A stretch of DNA of 64,000 bases from Amyelois transitella (GCF_032362555.1 NC_083514.1:4821001-4885000); one strand, 5' to 3'. Numbered from the stretch's first letter, positions 48,601-59,519 are shown. Notes: generated by a model not told the origin, from the sequence alone. Numbers and translations: made by a program.

Positions 48601-50743
48601 TAGTTTGCAAATTCTAAGAAAACATATATCATATCAATTAAATTCAACTTGCAAATTTGACTCTGCACATTTGGAGGCTTCTCTAACTACTTTTAATGAG
48701 TATGTATGCTTATTGATTACTTATTATACGAAGATATATTACTGAGTTTGATTGTATAAAATTTGGTAACCAAAAATATGTGTCCCCAGTTCAGTCCTAC
48801 AGGAAATAAGATCTGCCACTGACGATAAATCAAAGGTGTCTACTAAGATGTTAAGAAACTTGGAACAATATCTAGACAGATGTGGAATATATGAGCCGTA
48901 CGAGAAAATGTATCTCAAGCCTACACAAGAATTCCTGAACATCAACATGGGACGAATACTTGCAATTATTTTAATATCCCAGTTATCAAAACTGCAACTT
49001 TGTTATACCACAGGTAGAAATAGAATTTAACCTCTTTTTGTAATTTTCATGCATTTTCTATGGACATGTCACAAGTGAAATACTACCATTCGAGAGATAT
49101 CCTATCTCTGGAGAATCTGCTGATAAGACAGGCTATGCCATGCAAAGTTAACATTTAGTAAACAGCTTTATGTAAGGTGTTCCCAAAAAGTTATGAATTA
49201 TTCAAAAGACGGCGGGTAAAAAGAGGATCCCTTTTTATCGCATAACTCTTTCATCCTAATTTAATTTTCATACATATACGTCACGTCTGTATCCTTTGCA
49301 GGGTAGACAGAGCCAGCAGTCTTGAAAGACTGACAGGCCACGTTCAGCTGTTAGGCTTAGTGCTAGAATTGAGATGCAAATAGTGACAGGTTGCTAGCCA
49401 TCGCCTATAAGTAGAATATCAAGTTATAAGCCTATACCTTAGTCCCTTTTTACGACATCCACGGGAAAGAGATGGAGTGGTCTTATTCTTTTAAGTTGGT
49501 GCCGGGAACTACACGACACTTTTTTTAATAATTATAATTATAGTTTAGGCAAATAATGCATTGAGTCTTAAGGCATGATGTCATAATGAATTAATCATAA
49601 TATTTATTCCTGATTTCTATGTAAAATCTAAGCTTTCACATTATTTTATTATAATTATCAAAGTGCTTCATTTTAATTTAATTTTTTTAGCAATAGCTTG
49701 TAAATAGGCAAGTTTAGAAGAGAATTAATTTCTGTTGTTAATATTTTTTTAATGTGATTGTGTTTGTCCATGGATTTCTTCTTTTTAATAATTCCTGAAA
49801 TCTAGTTAAAAAACTAAATGAGGGAAAGTGAAAAAATCAGAAGAATGAAATATCTAATGTGACGGTAGGTTTGTTAGGTTAATTTTGACCACCGCAAAGC
49901 GGGGCAAACAAAGCTTTCACTTCTAAAATGTAGGTTAGAGTAGGTTTTAAAAACAGGGTTTTATGACGGTAGCCCCCTGCAATAAAAAATATTTATGCTT
50001 CAAAAAGTTATGCGAATTATTATTATGATAAGTAAAAGTAGCCATCCTACTACTATTATAAAGGCGAAAGTTTGTATGGATGTATGGATGTTTGTTACTC
50101 TTTCACGCAAAAACTACTGAACCGATTACCATGAAATTTGGTATGTAGGTAGCTGAAGACCCAGAATAACACATAGGCTACTTTTTATCCCAGAGTTCCC
50201 GCGGGATTGATAGGGTTTCCATGCGGACGAAGTCGCGGGCGGCCTCTAGTGTTTTATAATGACAAAACATCATAGATGCATTCACTTTTTATTACTTACA
50301 CATGAATTATTATCATCACTTAAGTATGTGTCATTTTCAGGTGATTTAATATCAAAGAAAGTTGGAGAGAACCTCGATGGATATCCATTGCTTGTAGGAA
50401 TCTACACTGTTTTATGTCAAACAAAACTGGATAATATCAACATATTTGTTGATTTTCTCTGTAGCTACACTCGCTCCATTATACTCACAAAGTAAGAAAT
50501 TTTATTTTTTAGTTTTAATACTTTTTACTGAAATATATTTTTAGAAGTAAAGACATCTTAAATTAATGATTAATTATTTAAACTATGCTATCTTTTTTCA
50601 GGTCTAAATTATCTGAAGTCTCAAATGAGGGCATGTTTATTGTCAGAATACTTGAATTGTTTTGTGAAACTTTTAATTATTCTTTTGATAGTCTTGAAGA
50701 TAAGCTCCCACTTGTGTTATTGGCTAATCCACAAATAAAGTGA
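42625..50743 (+). CDS. WASHC5: WASH complex subunit 5 (strumpellin)
   Basis: Family role: scaffold of the WASH complex, which drives Arp2/3 actin on endosomes. Exons: 42625-42746, 43448-43550, 43966-44157, 44563-44774, 45643-47060, 47135-47406, 47907-48034, 48304-48699, 48790-49013, 50341-50491, 50602-50743; all in phase, 1119 residues (human 1159). The N-terminus MAEDNLCAQNLLKLVSHGNA matches human [20 protein letters not shown]. Further strong matches: ALATQASMLVVCLFF, KMREIVDKFFPSNWI, LRINQAGSQDLVSVSQYY, EVPTRLEKEKLREYAQLEHR and SLEYIQDYINIHGLRIWQ. Nearly half the protein comes from one 1.4-kb exon. The C-terminus is shorter and more diverged than in human. Introns carry several mobile-element fragments. 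Confidence 0.96.
42866..42962 (-). mobile_element. LINE 3'-end fragment in WASHC5 intron 1
   Basis: Minus-strand copy of the 'gcaagtggaaagatg.ggtctctgcctacccctc' end found at 52600-52690, preceded on the plus strand by 'catacatgcataaata', the tail side. It is 5'-truncated. A tatg/tacata-rich run follows at about 42970-43000. Confidence 0.65.
43010..43127 (+). repeat. Repeat copy ending 'caaagccggggcgggtcgctagt'
   Basis: Second clear copy of the 37795-37992 family: 'acataacggattttgatgcag', 'gtgattcaaaaggaatg', then the shared terminus. It is in WASHC5 intron 1, next to the LINE end. Confidence 0.65.
43751..43772 (+). repeat. (CTATT)n microsatellite
   Basis: About four tandem copies of ctatt after 'aaaataaat'. 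It looks like the tail of a retroposed sequence covering roughly 43560-43750 in WASHC5 intron 2. Confidence 0.7.
45213..45345. mobile_element. TA-flanked MITE (129-bp core)
   Basis: TA-CAGTGGGCC ... GGCCCACTG-TA: 9-bp perfect terminal inverted repeats with a TA on each side; pairing extends to tgtaca outside. There is no coding frame. This form fits a Tc1/mariner-type non-autonomous element. It is in WASHC5 intron 4, 40 bp from repeat copy B. Confidence 0.75.
45386..45584 (-). repeat. Young 0.2-kb repeat, copy B (inverted)
   Basis: Reverse complement of copies A and C with two base changes over about 197 bases. It ends about 60 bases before WASHC5 exon 5. Confidence 0.85.
47490..47800 (+). 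mobile_element. LINE 3' fragment in WASHC5 intron 6
   Basis: Contains the piece encoding RPRRMYLDQT, then 'gtcaggtcaagagtacccgaa', 'gaagagagttatgaatgtaga' and 'tgcctgcccctgtgggaaaaa'. It is a diverged copy of the 52290-52700 element with a broken frame. Confidence 0.7.
49270..49525 (+). repeat. Best-preserved copy of the roughly 250-bp SINE-like family
   Basis: Runs from 'cacgtctgtatcctttgcagggtagacagagcc' through 'ggccacgttcagctgttagg', 'atagtgacaggttgctagcc' and 'cctttttacgacatccacgggaaagagatggagtggtc' to 'gtgccgggaactacacgacac'. Partial copies are at 8450, 10983, 23340, 29160, 44305, 53085, 56470 and 56795. It is in WASHC5 intron 9. No tRNA-like A/B boxes could be assigned with confidence. 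Confidence 0.75.
50044..50250 (+). repeat. Young 0.2-kb repeat, copy C
   Basis: Same as copy A except for an extra 8 bases from a duplicated 'tatggatg' near the left end. It ends 90 bases before WASHC5 exon 10. Confidence 0.85.
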
Positions 50744-50794
50744 CACATTTTTAATAATTAGATTGCATACATTTAAAAATATATCACTTATCAA

Positions 50795-50800
50795 AATAAA
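50795..50800 (+). terminator. WASHC5: Candidate poly(A) signal of WASHC5
   Basis: AATAAA 52 nt after the WASHC5 stop. Any cleavage site 10-30 nt further on falls within about 20 bases of the converging LENG1 stop. Confidence 0.55.
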
Positions 50801-50834
50801 CTACTTAGCTGATTATTTAAAAATGCCTGCCACC

Positions 50835-52727
50835 CTACCTATTATAATTTTGTCTAGCTAGTTCTGGATTAAATTGAGAGTTGTATTTTGGTTTGACCTT
50901 GCTTACAGGAGGATCTATGTAATCAGATTCAGTTTTTCCAGCCAGTCCACTAAGAAACAATTCAGTTTTATGTTTTTCTTGTTGCTCTCTCTTGAGCCGA
51001 GCTTCTCTTAATTTTTGTAACTTTGTTTCTTTTTCATCATTTAAGTCTTTCTTATGTTTTTTATTCATTTGATTAGTTTTTGAACAGGAATATATTGCAC
51101 TTACTTTTTTCTTATCATTTTTTATCTCTCCTTCCAGTTTACAAATTTTTTTAAAGTTATTTATAGGATCAAGGCGTTGTTTGGCCTTCCACCCAACTTC
51201 TCCATATTTTTCATCAAGTTCCTTTTGTTTTGGTTTACCATCTTGATCTCTGAGTACTAACATATCATAAGTTTCTCTAACTTGTTTAGACATGGAAGAT
51301 CGTGCTTCAGGTAAAACCTCATACCAGTTCTTTTTCTTGAGGGCTTCATTTGTATCTTGCCCAAGATAAGTTAAATAACCAATCTTCTTTTCATATTCTT
51401 CTAATTTTTCTTTGATTTCTTTATCATGGTCTTTATTGGTAGTATGAACTGCATGTTCAACATCTGCAAACAGATTAACATGTTCTTTGTGTGAGACTTC
51501 CCCTTGATCAAGTTTATCTTCCACTGCTTTATCTGTAGCACCACATTGTAACAGGTGCTGCCTGCTTTTCTGTTTAAGCAGATTTAGCCTAGCTTCACGA
51601 TCTGCATTTTCAATTCTCAATTTTTCTTGCCTCTCCTTTTCGGCAGCTTCAGCTTCATCTTTTCTAACACGGGCAATATTCTCTTTGGTTCTTACATGCC
51701 ATCTGAAAAAAGCAAACCCCATAAATATATAATTAAAGATGCATTCACTTATCAAATGTAGTGAAAAGATTTATGAAATCCTCAAACAAACTAAACTATC
51801 CCTAGAATAATTTGACCTAGCCAGTGGTATAATTATACCACTATATATATACTATTATATTATTATTAATTGCATTTTCAATGCAATCTCAGATATAGCA
51901 AATAGATACATTCATCTAGTAGGTATAATCTTCCATTCCATGCTAGTCTGTAAGGTATGAAAAAACAAAGTGTGTGCCAGGTGCTTCCTTTCCCATATAG
52001 ATTGTAAAAGTCAATCAAAGGAAAGGCCCATAAACTCGTGATTCTTCTAACTAGGCAATTTTATTCCACTAGCGAGTGTGTGTCTATCAACCTTCATTCC
52101 AACTGAACCTCGGAAGGATCTCCATGCTATGACGATGGGACGGTGGACGATGGGCTAGCGACCTGACGTGGTCTGTTTATTTCCGAGACTGTTCTGTTTA
52201 CCCCGTAAGGAATAAAGACTTATGTTATGTATGTACCTATTTCGAAAGAGTTTGTATTCAATATTGATCTATGATTATACATTTTATATTTGCTCACATA
52301 TATTTGTTGGGTGAAATTGAGTGTCCGTATAAGGAACAGCGTGATAAGGGAATGTTGTGATGTGAAAGATGTAGTTACAGGAATAGAAAAGGGTATGTTG
52401 AGATGGTTCGGTCATGTGGAGAGGATGAATGAAAACAGGTTGACTAAGCAGATATACATGGAGGGTGTGGAGGGAAAGATCGGAGTAGGAAGACCTAGAC
52501 GAACGTATCTTGATCAAATTAAGGACGTCCTGGTAAAGGGTCAGGTCAAAAGTACCCGAAACCGCCGAGCTTGCATGAAGAGAGTTATGAATGTGGATGA
52601 AGCGAAGGAAATATGCAGAGATCGTGGCAAGTGGAAAGAGGTAGTCTCTGCCTACCCCTCCGGGAAAGAGGCGTGATTTTATGTATGTATGTATATTTGC
52701 TCACCTCTTCTTTGGTAAGATGTTCAT
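50835..52727 (-). CDS. LENG1: Leukocyte receptor cluster member 1 homolog (LENG1)
   Basis: A conserved, spliceosome-associated coiled-coil type protein of poorly known role. Minus-strand exons: 52727-52705 (MNILPKK) and 51702-50835; 296 residues. [20 protein letters not shown] matches human [20 protein letters not shown] (Cir_N-like start). YLTYLGQ and the end YNSQFNPELARQ also match human. The middle is charged and helical (Lys/Glu-rich). The single 1-kb intron holds a LINE fragment. It shares a 0.9-kb head-to-head interval with the CDYL-like gene. Confidence 0.93.
52290..52700 (+). mobile_element. LINE 3' fragment in the LENG1 intron
   Basis: The open frame encodes the end of a non-LTR retrotransposon polyprotein: GMLRWFGHVERMNENRLTKQ, then GRPRRTYLDQI and GKWKEVVSAYP. 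The tail is tatgtatgtatgta. It is 5'-truncated and is the least decayed of four copies in the window (others at 1665, 42866, 47490). Its tail ends only a few bases from the LENG1 exon 1 donor. The upstream part 51830-52280 is uninformative AT-rich and repeat sequence. Confidence 0.82.
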
Positions 52728-53623
52728 TTCTAGAGAATGTAATCGATAATTTGTCGACACAGATTTGCTCTGTTTATTTTTGGTTTATTGAATCGGAAAA
52801 CAAAATCACAAGTAATATTTTAAATAGGTACCTATATATACGTAATGAATGTTTATGACAGATGATATGTAGAACCACAGATATTAATACCATCGTCTCG
52901 GCACCCAGTATCATATCTCTATTTAGTTTATGCCCAGTATGACTTCATACCCTTTGGTGTAGAGATTTGGTTCGTGGGGCAGGAGCGCAAGGCGCTCAGC
53001 AAACGGCTGAGAGAGGCAACAGGTGACGGGTTTGTAGTTTAGTAATTTTACTTTTTTTTAATTAGGCAGATTGAAGGTACGGATTAGTTCTATTCTAAAG
53101 TGCCGGGACACATACGGCACATTATGTTTATGAAAACATCTTTAATCCCGCCCTTTAGTCGGACCGAGGTCGTCTGAGGCAGTCTTGATTGAGCTAATGC
53201 CTGTATTTAATCTCAGTCTCCCAAGTCTTAACTTTGACACGCTGCCATGCATCTAAAGCATTTGTCCCATTTAAATTTCTATGCTTTTTAACTTGTCTTC
53301 ATTTTTTTTACTACATATCTGTAGCTGTACTGTAATTTCGTTTATAGTCTGTGGTAAATTGTGATGGACGCGAACGCAGTAGCCATCAAGTCAAGTTGAT
53401 AAATTCTATTCCAAAAATTCTTGAGGGGGATAAATTGTGAATGGAAATTTTAGTAATATCTAACCTGAGTGAAGTTACAATTTGTTTAATTTAAGTAAGA
53501 CAAGTTAACGCAAAAAATGTATTTGTCAGCTAGAAATCGTTTGAAGTAAGTGTTTGATGGACGTAGGTTATTTTGTGGTTTAAAAAGAAACATTATAAAT
53601 TCTTTTACTCTAAATAATCAAAT
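52728..53623. promoter_or_regulatory. Head-to-head interval LENG1 / CDYL-like gene
   Basis: 896 bp between divergent start codons. It holds the right end of a SINE-like copy at about 53085-53125 ('ctattctaaagtgccgggacacatacggcac'). The last 300 bp are probably promoter and 5' leader of the plus-strand gene. No exon was identified. Confidence 0.4.
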
Positions 53624-56600
53624 ATGGAATCTGTTGAAGAGACGCTTGTTCACAGCCCTTCAGTGGAAGGTGCTAAATCTAAACCAAATGATGAAACATC
53701 CGATTCGAAAACAGACCCAGAAGTATGTCAAAAATCAAATGGCCTTTCCGATAACTCTGATACATCGCAACAACAGAACTTGGAAAATAACGTTGAAAAA
53801 CCGGTCGAATGCTCGTCTGCCTCTGCTCCAGGTCCAAATTTTTCTGAAAGTGAATCAATTGAAATGTTAACTGCCTCAAAAGGTTTAGAATCATCAAAAT
53901 CTGAATCAAAACAGCAGACTTCTATAGATTCTAATGTTATAGAGGAACAGCTAGTGGATAATACTTTTATATATGCTGACCCAGTCAACACTGAAGTCAG
54001 TATTTGTTCCCAACCGGGTGATAGTAAAATAACATCTGTTAAAGAAATAAATGATAACCAAAATGAACAATTAATTAATAATGACAATGTTAAATTTGAA
54101 ACTGAGATCTTAGTGGAAACAAATGACAATGATGTGAATGAGCTTGATTTGAATAATGAAATAGGTGAAGTGGGTCCACAGGAATCTGCTAGTAATATTC
54201 TAACAGAACTTGGTCAAAATCTGGAATTGAGTGAAGCCTTGCGTTCATCTGACAATGCTGAAAATGGGGAAAATAACAACCATTCCATGGGGCAAGAAGT
54301 ATTCAATAAAGAAGAGTTATTAGACATTTTAGAAGGCAATGATGTTTCACATACTGATCCTATGCGAGGTGTTGCCTATGAGATAGAAATCAAACATAAC
54401 AATCCTGATGGGAAATCAGAAGTTCAGCTAGCTTTAGAGCAACTGTCACGTCTTAAAAAGCCAAAAAATCGTAGAATTAAACGTACAGAAGTTACTCCTA
54501 GAAAAAGGAATTCAAATATAAAAACAGAAATGGATCATAATGTTATTGATACCAATAAAGACACTGTGAAATCAAAACAAGAGGGCGTAGTGAAATTTAA
54601 GAAATCAGAAAATAAAGAAAAGCCTAAAAAAGAACCTAAAAATGAGACCAGCATAGTAAACAGTTTGGTTCAAGATTGGGATGATGATGAACCTGTAGAT
54701 GATGATACAAACAACCAAGACAACAAAGACATTATTATTTCAGTTGGAACTGAGCAGCATGTGGAAACACAGGAATCAGTAGTGAGTCAGGATGTAGCAG
54801 CACGAACATCAGTAGATTCTGTAGTAAGTGATGGCACTGCACCTAGTAAGTCCCATGATGATGGTCAACCCCAGAGAAGATTAGGTAGAGTCATCAAGAA
54901 GAAAGTTATATATGATCCAGATAATCCCGACACTTTTACTAAAAGCAAACCTACTATTAAAAAAGAACCACAAATTGAAGAACCTCTACAAAAGAAGGGC
55001 AAAATTGAACAAAGGCCAAAGTCAAAATCTCCTATTGCAAAGCTGCAGTGGAAGAAGCCACAACCAAAAAATAATAAACAAAATAAAAGATTGTCAGAAG
55101 TTGATAAGTTATTGATGGATGAAGGCGCTGTAAATATGATATATCAACTTACTCCAGAAGCCCCTAAGGGTAAGAAAAATATGAGAACCAAAGCAGAATT
55201 TATTAAAAAATTACAAAGTTCTACCCCTGAGACTAAAGAAATGAAATTCAGAGAAAGGAAAATTAAATTAGAAGAAGGAGAAGCAAAGAAGATAATTGGA
55301 GGCAAGCAGAGGTCGTCTTTGAGTAGCTCAGTTAAGTCTCCGTCAGTTTGTGAAGACTTTGAGACTCACAGTGCTGATGACTCCATCATTTATCGGAGAC
55401 ACTCATCCAGTTCTTATTCAAGTGCATGCATGAGCCCGAGACGGTTAAGTGATGTAGAAGGAAGTGGAACTCAAAACAAATCTGCACCAAAGGAATTGGT
55501 TGTCGATACTGAGCATGCCCATACTGATATAAGTGGCAATTTATCTACAGATGTATTTGTACCAGAAGAGGAAAAGAGCGAAAATATCTCCATGGATATA
55601 ATTAACAAAGATGATTGCTTATCTTTAAAAGAAAAGTTGAACTCCAAGTTGTCTCTTGCATTAAACAAACGAAAACTTGACAGTTCCAAAATTGGCAAAC
55701 CAACAAAGCAAAGAAAAGTATCTAAATTAAACCAAGTGGTTTCAGAAAATGCAACATATACATATTTATCAGTTTCGTATGAGCTACCCTTTGTAGCTGA
55801 AATACTTATTCGCAAGACAGGGTCCAAATGTGATATTAGGGTATGTTGGTTTTTATTTGTATTAATGGAAAAATAATATTTTCTATCAGTATATAATAGT
55901 ATAATTCAATGTTATAATTTCAGATGTTTAAAGAACTGTATCATGCATTAGAGGAGATTGATTCAAGGAAAGACATATCAGTGTCATTGCTGATGTCGGA
56001 GAGTGGGGCTCTGTGTTCAGAATTAGATTTAAGTTCATTGGTCAATGATAATGTCGAAGAACGAACCAATTTTGCATATGAATATGCAGAAGCAATAAGG
56101 TAAAAATATTAAAATCTTCAAAAAACATTCTTATTTAAATCATATCATGCCATTATTACATTTAATTCTGTTTTGAAGTAGAGGGTAACTTAACTTCTAG
56201 TTTAGTATGGAAAGGAATGTGTTTTTAAACTTTCTATAATACCTGCAATACCTATGGTTAGCAGTAGTGAAATTCACTACTATTTGTACACAATAAATAT
56301 TTGTTTTATATAAAGTTTATATATAAACATCCTTACTCTGGTACTCTCTCTCAGCTTGGAATGCACCTTTTATAAAGATTCTTGATTCTTGAACCTTTGC
56401 TGAGGACCCATCCATGTTGGATCATGGCAAAAGTTTCACTAGATGTATGTGCCTATTACTTATTGTTACTTAGTCGTCTTTTACCACATCCGTGGGAAGT
56501 GATAGTGTGGTCCTATTCTTTAGTAAACTGGACCAACAGAGTTGTTTTGTTCGTCAGGTTGGTCCTATTCGCGATGGTGCAACACAGCAAGCTGCTATGC

Positions 56601-59519
56601 ACGGGCGTGTGGGGCCCGTGTCGCGGCGTGTCGCTGGCGCTTTTGGCGCTGAGCGACGTGTCTCTGGCGGCGGAGGATGCTACTTTCGCGCTAGCCTCAA
56701 ACGCCGAGCAGCCAGTGTTGCCAGGCGTAATGCTGCTGTCCTCGCCGTGGCAGTCCCTGCCACAGACTTTGGTGAGTTTTACATACGTGAGTAGTAGTGA
56801 GTCACGTTTATATCCCGGGGTAGACAGAGCTAACAGACTTGAATAATCCAGGTTCCACTATATAGCTTTATGATAGAATTAAGATTCAAATAGTTACAGG
56901 TTGCTAGCCCACCGCCTACAAGAGAAATTAAGTAACTTAAGTTTTAACCTGGCATAGTGAGCTGTAACAACATATCTTACAACGCCACTTTTGACCACTT
57001 TAGGATCATGGCCATAGGTGCACCTCTGGCTTCTCACTTGCGTCGAACTCACGGATTGTGTACTCACCGTTTTAGAAAGAATTCCAGATAAACGAGGACG
57101 CTACCGTGACTAACGCTAGAATGATGATACTAGGTACATTATTTTTATGGCTTTAGCTTATAAATCAGAATAATAATCTGGATGCAAAGGGATAAACTAC
57201 ATAGAACCGCATAGTATTTTTCTCACGAGGCTATCGTTATATCCAGGCCCGACTACAGCCAACGGTAACTGTCGCTGTTTTCAGGTCAACGACCTGGTGA
57301 TATTCGGGAGCTGCCTGAGCGCGCGCGAGGCGGCGCGCGGCGGGCTGGTGTCGCGCGTGCTGCTGCCGGGCCGCCGCGCGGACGTGCGCGCCGCCGTCAC
57401 GGCTCTGACGCGCGCGCCGCACAAGGTAACATACACACACCTATTCGACGACCTATGGGTAGTCAATAAATATGTTTAGAAAGGCTGTCTGAAATAATGT
57501 AGGTAAAAATATAATTTGCAATCCATTATTTTATTAGTGTTTTATTAATATTCTTCGTAACTATAATAATCGTCAACTCGCCTACAATAAGCTCGCCAGC
57601 CTTTACCACGATACAACAGCTCCGTAATAATATTGTGTGTGACTCCGCCATCGTGAACACATATGTGATGTTTGGGACATAAACAGGACTGATACAGCGA
57701 ATTAAGGTTTAAATTGACGTTTCCACAAAACTCATCCGTCTTACACAGCGGTAGAGACGTACACTGATATTGTTCAGTGATTTCGTTGTCGTCTGCGCTT
57801 AGCTTTAATCCCCAGTAATTGGAGTTTGGACATCGGCATTTGAAGATGATTTTGGGCGGCGCTAGTTGTATGTTCTTGTGGTGCGACTCCTCGATTTCGT
57901 CAGGATCCATTCGGTCATATAGTGATTCGACTGTTAGTGGTGTGTCGTTGAGCGAACATTCAGGCCAATCGGTTACAGGTTTGCAGAACTGTTAAAAATA
58001 ATATGAAATATATCTATTTTAGTCACAACAAGTATAGACCTTTGTTAATTTTGTATTGTATTGAATACTACACTTTACGTGGAGGAAATGTAGTTTACAC
58101 AAGCGATGATGAATTTTTGTTCTCATCAAAAGCTGTAATAATTTTGGTCCATTGCATGATTCTCACAGGAGTAAGCGCCAGAGGAGTGTTCGATATGCGA
58201 AAGTTTCCGATAATAAATATTTTTTACCCGTTCTTTATCTACTCTTTTTTTCTTGAGGGCGTACACTATCGAAACTTTAATATATAAGTTTGGCACATGG
58301 TGCGCTATAATTAAAAAAATGTGTATAAATATACAAAATTACTTGAAAATAAGCGCGGTTGTTGATCTCTATGAGCCGGTCGGGCTCGGCGCGCGCGTCG
58401 CAGCGCTCGCGGCGCCGGCAGCCACACAGGCGCACGAGCGCCGGCGCGCGCCAGTAGCGCAGCAGCAGCGCCGAGCACGCCTGCAGAGCCGAACACAGCG
58501 GCAAGCTTCGCTCGCTCTCCTCCTAATGCATACAATCCATAGTTTAAAACTTTTCATAATAACGTAGTTCTAGCCGTTGATACTAGGCTACACCTAAGAT
58601 TAGCCATTGCTGCACCTAGTTTTAGCTGTAATGCATTTGTCGTATACACTTAGGTTTAGCCGGGTCCAACCCGGTCTACACCTAGGTGTATTTGCACTTT
58701 GGGGTTAAGACATACACATTTCGGTCTTATCTTAGTTTCATCCAGTACCTACTTCAACAATACGATTAATTTAAATGAACAACGTCATCAACTCCCCTCA
58801 TTTCATAGCAAAGTGTTTTTAACTAGTTAAATATCTAAAGTTGTGAACTTACTAAGGCGTAGTAATATAACACAGGATCGTCGTTTTCGTTACCGGCTCT
58901 TGCATACACACACAATGTACTAACAAATAAAATTTTAAAGACCCACATCATAGTTTGTTCACTGAACTAACCATCAATCGGTCTGAATTTGTTTATAGGT
59001 CACAACCCTAATAGATAAGCTTAACCTTGCCTTGCAATACTGTTATTGTATTTTTGTACCAGTTTGTTGGTCATTAAACATTAAATAAACAACAACAGTA
59101 AATTTTCGGTAAGCATGGTCGTTTATGGAAAACAGGATCCCTAAAGTTTCAATTGTAATAAGTAGAGGAAAATCATTAGAAAATTTGAGTTAATATATTT
59201 TACGAAATCCATATCTGTTTTCAATCTAAGTCAGCCGACATTAGCTTATTGTATGATTTTTTTTATCGCTCTATAAATGTATATGACAAAGCCGATCTCG
59301 TTTTATTGAGCCATACACCCATTTTTGTCCCACAGAAAACAACTAAAACCTCATGTAATGTTGTTTCAGAATATTTTGCTGAAGAAACGCTTGTTGAACC
59401 TTAAGAATGTGTGCAGCAATACATTCCTTTCCTGCCTAATCAAGGAGAGGGACTTGATCATAAACTATTGGACTTCTGACGAGGGGCAAGAGTTACTACG
59501 CGCGACCATTACCGCCTAA
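53624..59519 (+). CDS. Putative chromatin protein with C-terminal CDYL-like crotonase domain
   Basis: Exons: 53624-55840, 55924-56099, 56558-56771, 57285-57425, 59336-59519; about 976 residues. The 739-codon first exon is disordered and acidic, then Lys-rich, with a nuclear-type basic run (RRLGRVIKKKVIYDPDNP, about residue 418) and a conserved-looking SEVDKLLMDEGAVNMIYQL (about 491). I see no chromodomain. The C-terminus follows the crotonase fold of human CDYL: IRKTGSKCDIR, EYAEAIR, GPCRGVSLALLALSDVSLA, LVIFGSCLSAREAARGGLVS, then a helical end. Catalytic residues are not evident, so it is probably non-enzymatic as in CDYL. Exon 4 ends in phase 0, but the homologous frame of exon 5 needs one base less at the aaaa run at 59336. 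A missed small exon or a sequence error are both possible. The symbol is left blank on purpose. Confidence 0.75.
56795..56960 (+). repeat. SINE-like copy in CDYL-like intron 3
   Basis: 'cacgtttatatcccggggtagacagagc' to 'atagttacaggttgctagcccaccgcc'. Another piece of the same family ('cttttaccacatccgtggga', 56470-56530) lies just before exon 3, so the exon is bracketed by two fragments of one family. 56990-57070 holds 'ttaggatcatggccataggtgcacc', another repeat word also seen at 28530. Confidence 0.65.
57545..58951 (-). CDS. Secreted cysteine-rich protein nested in an intron of the CDYL-like gene
   Basis: Complete three-exon gene on the opposite strand: 58951-58853, 58522-58343, 57988-57545; 240 residues, phase 0 at both junctions, GT-AG introns. 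It starts MMWVFKILFVSTLCVYARA, a clear signal peptide. The mature part has 16 cysteines, including CGC, CRC and CLC pairs, and no membrane segment, so it is extracellular and disulfide-bonded. The cysteine pattern faintly recalls the arthropod family named after scoloptoxin-11 peptides, which also has ordinary insect body-protein members; I cannot confirm this. Exon 2 is very GC-rich, the others are not. It lies wholly within the 57426-59335 intron of the plus-strand gene. Confidence 0.8.
58644..58690. repeat. Imperfect palindrome in intron 1 of the nested gene
   Basis: Arms 'tacacttaggtttagccgggt' and 'acccggtctacacctaggtgta' pair at about 18 of 21 positions around 3 bases. The words 'ctacaccta' and 'cacctag' recur within 58590-58700. 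It looks like the centre of a small foldback element. Confidence 0.5.

Noticed and set aside
53550-53870. 106-codon frame overlapping the start of the CDYL-like gene
   Set aside because: It is out of frame with the 739-codon exon and has no features of its own.
58343-58522. Ala/Arg-rich alternative frames over exon 2 of the nested gene
   Set aside because: Only the frame joining a signal-peptide exon and a cysteine-rich exon in phase 0 is coherent.
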